Below, one piece after another: positions 42,715 through 49,888 of a stretch of DNA of 64,000 bases; the stretch's first letter is position 1, and each line of letters starts with the position of its first letter. The translations under genes were made by a program, and so were the position numbers. Below the pieces are notes generated by a model. It made no database searches and was not told the DNA's origin. It saw only the letters and a list, made by a program, of their open reading frames with translations. This stretch comes from JALOOX01 sp964557955 (GTDB taxonomy: Bacteria > Desulfobacterota > Syntrophobacteria > Syntrophobacterales > Syntrophobacteraceae): NCBI GenBank assembly GCA_964557955.1, contig CAZLCS010000029.1, positions 10,642-74,641 on the forward strand, read 5' to 3'.

Positions 42715-43920
42715 TCAGTCGGCTCGAGTCGCCTGCTTCTTCAACAGAAAGTAGATGCGACCGGGATATTTCATGCGTCCGGCCATCCTCTCTGCCGGCT
42801 CCCCCGTTCCGCAGAAAAGATCCACTCGCCCGAATCCCTTGATGGCCCCACCGGTGTCCTGATTCAGGACCCACCTGCTCAAGGGTTCTGAGCCGGCCCA
42901 CTGGCCCGTGGACGAAAGCCTCGGTTTGCTCGTCTCGAGGAAAGCCAGAGCCCCTCGCGGTTGAAGCTTGGGATCCATGGCCACCGAACGTCCCTCGGTC
43001 AGCACCACATTGAGGCTGCCGACGGGCCCCTTTTCAACCCATCTGAAAAATACATAGCTTTCATTATATCCGAGGATCTCGTCCTGAAGCTCCGGATGTA
43101 ACTTCAGAAAGTCCCGAATGACCTGCATGGACATTCCTTCAGACGGCAGGAAGCCCCGGTCGATCAGAACCTTCCCGACACTGCGATAGGGCCGTCCGTT
43201 GGCTCCGGCATATCCCAGGCGGTGACGGACACCATCGGGCAGCTGGATGACGCCCGAACCCTGAATGTGAAGAAAGAAGGCATCCACGGGGTCTTTCAGC
43301 CAGGCAATCTGGCAGCCGCAGTCTTCGATCTTCCTGAAAGTATCGATTTCTGATCGCGTGAAGTAAGGAATCACGCGACTCTCCTGGAGGCGCCCCACCC
43401 AGCGTTCGCCCTCCTGAAACTTATCCGGATCGAAGTTATGGAGATTGATCGTCAGCAGATCCGGCGGCACAGTGTATAAAGGATAACGAAAGACGTCATC
43501 CGGTTTTAGGCTCCCCTCCAGGACCGGTTCGTAATAACCTGTGACCAGCGCTCCGCCATCTCCGGGAAGCGGTCGCAGTCCGTAGAGATCGAAAGACCGG
43601 GCCAGTGTCGCCGGGTCCAGAGCTCCGCCGGCCATGTGCTGGAGAAACAGGAGCAGGGTTTCCTTCAGCTGGCTCACCGGTATCTGGATATCTCCCAGAG
43701 GGAATGACCGATCGGCCGGAACCCTCTGGAAGTACAACAAGCTCTTTTCAATGGCTGCCTGGAGCAGCTCGAGACTCATATCGTCATGCAAAGCCGGCCA
43801 TTCGCTCAGCTGGAGGCGCTCGAAATGCATCTCCTTGGGCGGTTCCTTGACAGGCTGCGGGACGCAGCCCCACAAAATCAGAAGCCACACCCAGGCGAAT
43901 CGTCGAATTTCGACTCTCAT
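42715..43920 (-). CDS. mltA: Membrane-bound lytic murein transglycosylase A, lipoprotein
   Basis: 401 residues. N-terminal lipobox LILWGC. The MltA barrel shows LVTGYYEPVLEGS, FFLHIQGSGVIQLPDG, and the 3D domain DTGGAIKGFGRVDLFCGTGEPAERMAG, where the first Asp is the catalytic acid. Cuts peptidoglycan glycan strands to anhydromuropeptides at the outer membrane. 24 bases after ahcY in the same direction, though the jobs are unrelated. Confidence 0.92.
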   Translation of the reverse strand: MRVEIRRFAWVWLLILWGCVPQPVKEPPKEMHFERLQLSEWPALHDDMSLELLQAAIEKSLLYFQRVPADRSFPLGDIQIPVSQLKETLLLFLQHMAGGALDPATLARSFDLYGLRPLPGDGGALVTGYYEPVLEGSLKPDDVFRYPLYTVPPDLLTINLHNFDPDKFQEGERWVGRLQESRVIPYFTRSEIDTFRKIEDCGCQIAWLKDPVDAFFLHIQGSGVIQLPDGVRHRLGYAGANGRPYRSVGKVLIDRGFLPSEGMSMQVIRDFLKLHPELQDEILGYNESYVFFRWVEKGPVGSLNVVLTEGRSVAMDPKLQPRGALAFLETSKPRLSSTGQWAGSEPLSRWVLNQDTGGAIKGFGRVDLFCGTGEPAERMAGRMKYPGRIYFLLKKQATRAD

Positions 43921-43944
43921 CTCCAGGTCCAGTCCCTTACGAGT

Positions 43945-45201
43945 CTAAGTACCCATTTCCCAGGAGCTGAGATACTTCTCCTGTTCGGCCGTGAGTCCGT
44001 CGATGTCAATCTGCATGCTGGCCAGCTTCAACTTGGCAATGGCTTTGTCGATCTCCAGCGGCACCCTGTAGACCTCACGCTTCAACGAGGCGGCATTTTT
44101 GACCATGAACTCTGAGCAGAGTGCCTGGTTAGCGAAGCTCATGTCCATAACGCTCGAAGGATGCCCTTCAGCAGCAGCCAGGTTGATCAGACGGCCTTCC
44201 CCCAGAACGTAAATGCGTCGGCCGTCGTTCAGGGTGAATTCCTCGACGAAGTCCCGAATCTCACGCCGCGATCGAGTGATCTCCGCCAGGGATTCCAGAT
44301 CCACCTCCACGTTGAAGTGGCCGGAATTGGAGACGATGGCTCCGTCCTTCATGGCCATGAAGTGTTCCCTGCGCAGCACGTGGATGTCGCCTGTGAGGGT
44401 GCAGAAGAAGTCGCCGATAGGCGCCGCCTTGGCCATCGGCAGTACCTGGTAGCCGTCCATCACGGCTTCCAGCGCCCTCAGGGGATCCACTTCCGTGATG
44501 ATCACCTTGGCCCCCATACCGGCAGCCCGCATGGCCACGCCGCGTCCGCACCAGCCGTACCCGCTCACCACGAAATTCGAGCCCGCCAGGAGCCGATTGG
44601 TCGCACGAATAATCCCGTCAATGGTGCTCTGTCCCGTTCCATACCGGTTATCGAAAAGGTGTTTGGTGTCCGCATCGTTCACGGCGATGATAGGGTACTG
44701 CAGCACTCCCTTTTCAGCCATACTCTTGAGACGGATGACCCCGGTCGTGGTTTCCTCAGTCCCTCCGATGACACCGGCCAGAAGATCCCTTCTCTCAGAG
44801 TGGAGAACACTGACCAGATCGGCACCGTCGTCCATGGTGACCTGGGGGTTCTTCTCAATGCAGGCATAGATATGCCGGTAGTAGGTCTCCTTATCTTCAC
44901 CCTTTATGGCAAACACCGGCACCTGGTCGTGTTGAACCAGCGAAGCGGCCACGTCATCCTGGGTGCTCAGGGGATTCGACGCACACAGCCGGACCTCAGC
45001 TCCGCCGGCCTGGAGCGTCTTCACCAACGCCGCCGTTTCCGTGGTCACATGCAGACATGCTGAAAGCCGGACGCCCGACAGGGGTTTTTCCCTTCTGAAA
45101 CGTTCCTCAATGGATCGAAGAACGGGCATGGACTGTGAAGCCCATTCGATCCTGAGTCTTCCTTTCTCGGCCAGGCCGAGGTCCTTGACATCATAATCCA
45201 T
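43945..45201 (-). CDS. ahcY: S-adenosylhomocysteine hydrolase
   Basis: 418 residues from the ATG at 45201 with AGGAG five bases upstream. Substrate-site segments LHVTTETAALVKTL and NDADTKHLFDNRYGTGQS, and the NAD-binding VSGYGWCGRGVAMRA, are intact. Splits SAH to adenosine and homocysteine, relieving methyltransferase inhibition. It lies 208 bases downstream of metK, so both arms of the methyl cycle are together; the gap contains a terminator and heptamer repeats, suggesting the two can be regulated separately. Confidence 0.96.
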   Translation of the reverse strand: MDYDVKDLGLAEKGRLRIEWASQSMPVLRSIEERFRREKPLSGVRLSACLHVTTETAALVKTLQAGGAEVRLCASNPLSTQDDVAASLVQHDQVPVFAIKGEDKETYYRHIYACIEKNPQVTMDDGADLVSVLHSERRDLLAGVIGGTEETTTGVIRLKSMAEKGVLQYPIIAVNDADTKHLFDNRYGTGQSTIDGIIRATNRLLAGSNFVVSGYGWCGRGVAMRAAGMGAKVIITEVDPLRALEAVMDGYQVLPMAKAAPIGDFFCTLTGDIHVLRREHFMAMKDGAIVSNSGHFNVEVDLESLAEITRSRREIRDFVEEFTLNDGRRIYVLGEGRLINLAAAEGHPSSVMDMSFANQALCSEFMVKNAASLKREVYRVPLEIDKAIAKLKLASMQIDIDGLTAEQEKYLSSWEMGT

Positions 45202-45232
45202 TGTGTCTCCTCGCATATTGAAATAGGTACAA

Positions 45233-45267
45233 GTTTCAGGTTTCAAGTCTCAAGTTTGGGGTTTGTG
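45233..45267. repeat. 7-bp tandem repeat, GTTTCAA-like
   Basis: GTTTCAG, GTTTCAA, GTCTCAA, GTTTGGG, GTTTGTG in tandem, in the leader of ahcY. Related to the heptamer array at 29379-29406. Confidence 0.75.
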
Positions 45268-45304
45268 TTCCGGGGTTGCGGAGCTGCGAGCACAAACCCG
45301 TGTC

Positions 45305-45366
45305 AAAAAGAAAAAGAGCCCGGAATCGATTCACGGGCCTTCATCGCGTGCGCATCATCCGGGCTC
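45305..45366 (-). terminator. Terminator or attenuator between metK and ahcY
   Basis: On the minus strand GAGCCCGGA pairs exactly with TCCGGGCTC across a loop of about 33 bases, followed by TTTTTCTTTTT. It begins 44 bases after the metK stop, and could end metK transcription or act as a conditional terminator before ahcY. Confidence 0.65.
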
Positions 45367-45409
45367 CTCACGGCCACGTCTCGATGGCTGGTGGAGCCGC
45401 TGTTGTCTC

Positions 45410-46579
45410 TTATAATCCCGCCTTCTCCCGGAGTTCATCGATCATGTCTGTCTTTTCCCAGGTGAAGTCGGGATCGTTTCGGCCAAAATGACCACCGCAG
45501 GCCGTCTTTTTGAAGATCGGTCTGAGGAGCCTCAGATTCCGGATCATGTTGGCGGGCTTGAAACTGAATGTCTCTCGCACAATCTGCGCAATCCGGTCGT
45601 CCGAAATCTTTCCTGTGCCAAATGTATCCACCATCAGGGAGACGGGCTCGGCGACCCCGATGCTGTAAGCCACCTGCACTTCGACACGGTCGGCAATATG
45701 GGCGGCCACAATATTCTTGGCCACGTACCGAGCCATGTAGGAAGCCGTCCGGTCCACCTTGGAGGGGTCCTTGCCGGAGAAGGCGCCTCCGCCATGGCTT
45801 CCCTGGCCGCCGTAGGTGTCGGCAATGATCTTCCGCCCCGTCATCCCGCAGTCACCCATGGGGCCGCCCACCACAAACCGGCCCGTGGAGTTGATGAAGA
45901 ACTTTGTCTTTTCATCCATGAGCTCGCAGGGAATGGTCTTACGGATGACTTCCTCGATGATGCCTTCGCAGATGGTTTTGTACGTCACGTTGGGGGTGTG
46001 CTGAGCCGCCACGACGACCGTATCGATTCTCTTGGGACCTCCATTGGCATACTCGACCGTCACCTGGCTCTTGCCGTCCGGCCGCAGAAAGTCCAGAATT
46101 CCGGTCTTGCGGACTTCGGCAAGCTTCCGCGCAATGCGGTGTGCGTAGTAGATGGGCATGGGCAGGAGTACCGGCGTATCGTTGCAGGCATAGCCGAACA
46201 TGAGTCCCTGGTCGCCGGCGCCCTGCTCTTCGAACAAGCCTTCGCCCGGATTCACGCCCTGGGCGATATCGGGGGACTGCTTGTCGATGCTGGTGATCAC
46301 GGCGCAGGTCTCCCAATCGAATCCCATGGCAGAATCATTGTAGCCGATGCCCTTGATTGTCTGCCTCACGATCTCCGGGATGTCGATCCATGAGGAGGTG
46401 GTGATCTCCCCTGCCACAAAAGCCAATCCCGTGGTCACCATGGTTTCACAGGCTACACGGGCGGCTTTGTCCTCGGTGAGAATGGCGTCCAGAACGGCAT
46501 CGGAGATCTGGTCGGCCACCTTGTCCGGATGACCTTCTGTCACGGATTCCGAGCTGAAGAGGTAACTGTTCATCGACAT
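45410..46579 (-). CDS. metK: S-adenosylmethionine synthetase
   Basis: 389 residues. FSSESVTEGHPDKVADQISDAVLDAIL, GAGDQGLMFGYA and GGGAFSGKDPSKVDRTASYMARY are the three classic signatures. Makes SAM from Met and ATP. AAGGAGG lies ten to eleven bases before the ATG at 46579; a second ATG two codons later is better spaced for some species. No SAM riboswitch was recognised in the 110 bases upstream. Confidence 0.97.
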   Translation of the reverse strand: MSMNSYLFSSESVTEGHPDKVADQISDAVLDAILTEDKAARVACETMVTTGLAFVAGEITTSSWIDIPEIVRQTIKGIGYNDSAMGFDWETCAVITSIDKQSPDIAQGVNPGEGLFEEQGAGDQGLMFGYACNDTPVLLPMPIYYAHRIARKLAEVRKTGILDFLRPDGKSQVTVEYANGGPKRIDTVVVAAQHTPNVTYKTICEGIIEEVIRKTIPCELMDEKTKFFINSTGRFVVGGPMGDCGMTGRKIIADTYGGQGSHGGGAFSGKDPSKVDRTASYMARYVAKNIVAAHIADRVEVQVAYSIGVAEPVSLMVDTFGTGKISDDRIAQIVRETFSFKPANMIRNLRLLRPIFKKTACGGHFGRNDPDFTWEKTDMIDELREKAGL

Positions 46580-46632
46580 TTCAGGAATAACCTCCTTCGA
46601 TTTTCGTTTGTATCACAAAGCCCTAAAGAATC

Positions 46633-46652
46633 GCCTGAACCGGGCATCAGGC
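46633..46652 (-). terminator. Weak hairpin between panD and metK
   Basis: GCCTGA-loop-TCAGGC, a 6-bp stem with an 8-base loop followed on the minus strand by GATTCTTTAG. Possibly a weak terminator after panD. Confidence 0.4.
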
Positions 46653-46690
46653 AGAATCTCTGATCGGCTGCAGAAAAGTGAAACATTACG

Positions 46691-47104
46691 TCAGAAACCG
46701 GCCGCCTTTCGGGGAACCGGAACCTCGTCTGTTTCGGTGCATTTCGAGCCGTCCCATTCCGTGAATCTGTTGCCGGCGTCCACGAGCACCACGCGGGGGT
46801 GGTAACCGTTTAGCTCGGAAGTATCATACTCGGCATAGGTTGCGATGATGATCAGATCACCCCTGGAGCCCAACCGCGCCGCCGCTCCGTTCAGGCAGAT
46901 GTCCCCCCTCCCGCGGGGGCCTGGGATCGCATAGGTATCGAAACGAGCCCCATTGTGGACGTTGTAAACCTTGATCTGTTCAAATGGCAGAATATCCGCT
47001 GCCTCCATGAGCAGCTCGTCTATGGTCAGACTCCCCTCGTAGTGGAGGTTGGCGTCGGTCACAGTGGCGCGATGGATCTTCGATTTGAGCATGATGCGGT
47101 GCAT
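46691..47104 (-). CDS. panD: Aspartate 1-decarboxylase proenzyme
   Basis: 137 residues. MLKSKIHRATVTDANLHYEGSLTID contains the Gly-Ser self-cleavage site that produces the pyruvoyl cofactor; YNVHNGARFDTY, LNGAAARL and GDLIIIATYAEY are conserved. Makes beta-alanine for pantothenate and CoA. Directly after panC on the same strand, so both pantothenate precursor genes are co-transcribed. Confidence 0.96.
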   Translation of the reverse strand: MHRIMLKSKIHRATVTDANLHYEGSLTIDELLMEAADILPFEQIKVYNVHNGARFDTYAIPGPRGRGDICLNGAAARLGSRGDLIIIATYAEYDTSELNGYHPRVVLVDAGNRFTEWDGSKCTETDEVPVPRKAAGF

Positions 47105-47158
47105 GGGAACCTCCTGTCATTCGTCATTAGATGCGATCCGGTGCTGCTGACGATCCCC

Positions 47159-48013
47159 TCATTCTCCTCGAACGTTCAGCACCCTGTTGTCGATGAGGCG
47201 GGTGCTGCCGACGAACGCGGCAAGCGCGAGGAGCGTTGGCCCCCGTATCTCGCTCACATCCTCCAGGGTTTCGGGATCGCAGAGCTGGGCATAATCCATG
47301 CGCAGCTCACCGTCCGAGTGGACTCGCTCTCTGACTCTTCCCAGTATGACTGGTCCCCGTGTCTCTCCTCCGTTGGCCAGCCGCTCTGCCTCGCCGAGCG
47401 CCCGATTCAGGTTGAGGGCGGCCTCACGCTGGCCTGGCGTGAGGTAGACATTGCGGCTGCTCATGGCCAGTCCGTCGCTTTCGCGGACGATAGGATGGCC
47501 GATGATCCGGACATCCATGTTGAGATCGCCGACCATCCGGCGGATCACCGTGAGCTGCTGGAAATCCTTCTCTCCGAAAACCGCAGCATGAGGTTTGACA
47601 ATGTTGAACAGCTTGGCGACAACCGTGGTGACTCCGCGGAAGTGCACCGGACGACTTCGTCCACAAAGCGGTCGCGTCACTTCCGTGACTTCCACAAAAG
47701 TCTGATAACGGTCCGGGTACATCTCCTTCACGGGGGGTGCGAAAATCGCCGTCACTCCCACCTCCCCGGCCAGAAGCACGTCCCGCTCCATATCCCGAGG
47801 ATAACGCTCGAAGTCCTCACCCGGCCCGAACTGTGTGGGATTGACGAATATGCTGACAACAATCTCATCGCCATGATTGCGGGCTTCCCGCATCAGCGTC
47901 AGGTGCCCCTCATGGAGGTAGCCCATCGTCGGCACCAAGGCGATGCGCCTGCCTTCGCGCCTCCAGGCTTCGGCCTGCTGCTGCATCTCGGTAACGCTCT
48001 CGATGATGCGCAT
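47159..48013 (-). CDS. panC: Pantothenate synthetase
   Basis: 284 residues from the ATG at 48013 (AAAAGGAGTGG upstream). LVPTMGYLHEGHLTLMREA holds the HxGH nucleotide-binding motif, NPTQFGPGEDFERYPR binds pantoate, FGEKDFQQL and the SSRN loop (AMSSRNVYL) complete the active site. Joins pantoate to beta-alanine supplied by PanD. The frame is open to 48052 but that segment lacks conservation. Confidence 0.96.
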   Translation of the reverse strand: MRIIESVTEMQQQAEAWRREGRRIALVPTMGYLHEGHLTLMREARNHGDEIVVSIFVNPTQFGPGEDFERYPRDMERDVLLAGEVGVTAIFAPPVKEMYPDRYQTFVEVTEVTRPLCGRSRPVHFRGVTTVVAKLFNIVKPHAAVFGEKDFQQLTVIRRMVGDLNMDVRIIGHPIVRESDGLAMSSRNVYLTPGQREAALNLNRALGEAERLANGGETRGPVILGRVRERVHSDGELRMDYAQLCDPETLEDVSEIRGPTLLALAAFVGSTRLIDNRVLNVRGE

Positions 48014-48427
48014 ATCCACTCCTTTTGAACAAGGGCTGGGATCGAATGTCAAATGGACGGCGATCCACAGCTGGAACAGATCCTTTTGCTTTGGGGTGGT
48101 TGAACCGAAAACCCGGTCTGCCGGATACGAAGCTCATGATGTGGAACGTGCGCGGGAATCTTCACCTGTTGAAGAGATCAACATGCAGAAACGTTAAAAG
48201 CCTTCCAGACCTCACGTCCAAAAGGCTTCAAAAAACACCCGGGCATTTCCGACCATGATCATCAAGTTGCTTCACCCCACCTTCTTTCGTCTCAGTCTCC
48301 TGTAGATCCGAGCGAAACGGACTTCCTAGAAGCTGGGCTTCAGTAACAAGACCACAGGCCTTTGTCAAGGGTAATATCGACCATGCAAACCATTTGAAAC
48401 AATAGGAATTCGTCAGAAACGGACGTG
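48014..48427. other. Intergenic region upstream of panC
   Basis: No gene recognised. On the minus strand a consensus -35 box TTGACA (48363-48368) is followed 17 bases later by the weak TACTGA; it could drive panC with a long leader. Nothing else identified. Confidence 0.35.
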
Positions 48428-49609
48428 TCAGAACCCCACGAACAGCTCGACGCAGATGGTCTCGTGGCATCCAACTCCCATCTTTGAAAATTTCCGGTTC
48501 TGAATATTCTGCCGGTGTGTACTGCTGGCCATGAACTCCTGATGGATGGCTCTTGAAGTCATCCCCATTCCTCTGGAAAGGTTTTCACCTGCGGTGGCAG
48601 CCTTCGCGGCACAGGATTTCACCATTTCAAAAGCTGGATTTTTGCCGCTCGCAGGATCCCGGTGGTCCAAAGATCCCTTCTCGTAAAGAGTCCGGGCTCG
48701 CTCAAGAGCCTTGGATGCCAGGCATTCATCCCAGGTGAGAGTGAGGTTCTCTTCTCGAGCCAGCTGGAAGAGCCTTCGCGCTTTTTCCTGAGGACTTTCG
48801 ACAGACTTGCGGATCGGAGGCGGAGGAAGGGATGGGGTCTGCCTGACTTGCTTTTGGCTGCTTTCGACACTCTCCGATGATTCCCCGGAGCCTGCAGGTC
48901 GCTCCCCACTGTGAAGCATGGCCTGTTCCCTTGCCTGTGCCCTTGCATGTTCCTTCGCCCTATCCATGGCCTGTTCGATCTGGATCTCCATGGATCGTCC
49001 TCCACCTACAACGACCTTCGAGACCATCAGCTCTCGGTTCAGGAGGTAAACCATCGGAAGGATCAGGTGGGAGTGGTACAAATCTATGACTCCCGCATCA
49101 TCGACCAGAAGCGGAAATGAAATCGGGGTTTCCCGTGTGACGGCTGCAGCTCTCTCTGCGCTGGAGGAGGTGACGGCAAAAGCCCTGACATTGAGATCCC
49201 GATAAGACTCCAGAAGTGCATTGACTCTCGACAATGCCATGCGGTTCGAGCTTGAATCCAGGTCACAGAAGAACAAAATCACGAGCTCGCCTCCTCGAAC
49301 CTCCGTCAAATCATGGCGGCGTCCCTGCACGTCTGAGAGGGTGAAGGCAGGGGCGGCCTGATCGGGGGCCAACTGGCCCCAGCCGTTGGGGACTGCCCGA
49401 GGCTCGACTCCGACCACTCCCAAGACGGCCATCAATACGAGGAGTCTTCGCAGAGTATATTGGAAGGGATTGAATAACTTCAATATTTTAATGGGTGATC
49501 CCATACACATGGAATTCCTGTCGCGGGTCATCGCCTGTCCCCGGAATGAGGCCCTGAGACGCTTTCCAATGGAGCTTCTCTTATTCCCCATTTGCCATTG
49601 TGAAGTCAA
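48428..49609 (-). CDS. Thioredoxin-fold plus CAP-domain exported protein
   Basis: 393 residues. After a hydrophobic segment (LLVLMAVLGVVGVEPRA, residues about 57-73) comes a redoxin-like domain: APAFTLSDVQGRRHDLTEVRGGELVILFF. Its active site reads CDLDSS, so the CxxC of thiol oxidoreductases is reduced to one Cys. A charged, Pro/Ser-rich linker leads to a C-terminal SCP/CAP domain with AGENLSRG and FMASSTHRQNIQNRKFSKMGVG, as in bacterial CAP proteins of the cell envelope. The pairing is unusual. Three closely spaced Met codons make the start uncertain. Confidence 0.75.
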   Translation of the reverse strand: MTSQWQMGNKRSSIGKRLRASFRGQAMTRDRNSMCMGSPIKILKLFNPFQYTLRRLLVLMAVLGVVGVEPRAVPNGWGQLAPDQAAPAFTLSDVQGRRHDLTEVRGGELVILFFCDLDSSSNRMALSRVNALLESYRDLNVRAFAVTSSSAERAAAVTRETPISFPLLVDDAGVIDLYHSHLILPMVYLLNRELMVSKVVVGGGRSMEIQIEQAMDRAKEHARAQAREQAMLHSGERPAGSGESSESVESSQKQVRQTPSLPPPPIRKSVESPQEKARRLFQLAREENLTLTWDECLASKALERARTLYEKGSLDHRDPASGKNPAFEMVKSCAAKAATAGENLSRGMGMTSRAIHQEFMASSTHRQNIQNRKFSKMGVGCHETICVELFVGF

Positions 49610-49888
49610 TTGTGAAGCAGGGGTCGCCCTCTTGCACGGAGTACGTGAGCGTTCTCGATCAGCTCATCTGCCACCAAGGAACTGCTGCAAAGCCCTGCAC
49701 CTTCTAATCGGTTCGTTTTCTATCGTTGACTTCCTTAAACAGATCATGGCTTGATGAGCCATGACGATGGCGGTCATCTCCAGGTGGGGTCGGAGAGACT
49801 TCCATGCCCCTTGAACCAATTCTTCAGGGGGGTCTTCCGAAGACGGGCAGACCGCCACTGGAATGAGCACTGCAAACAGGACCATGTG

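Noticed and set aside
45202..45409. SAH riboswitch before ahcY
   Set aside because: The GAGGAGC and closing stem look similar, but the P4 pseudoknot bases are not complementary and the second hairpin is poor, so I call only a terminator.
46580..46690. SAM riboswitch before metK
   Set aside because: Only a weak 6-bp hairpin is present; no SAM-I/II/III conserved core was recognised.
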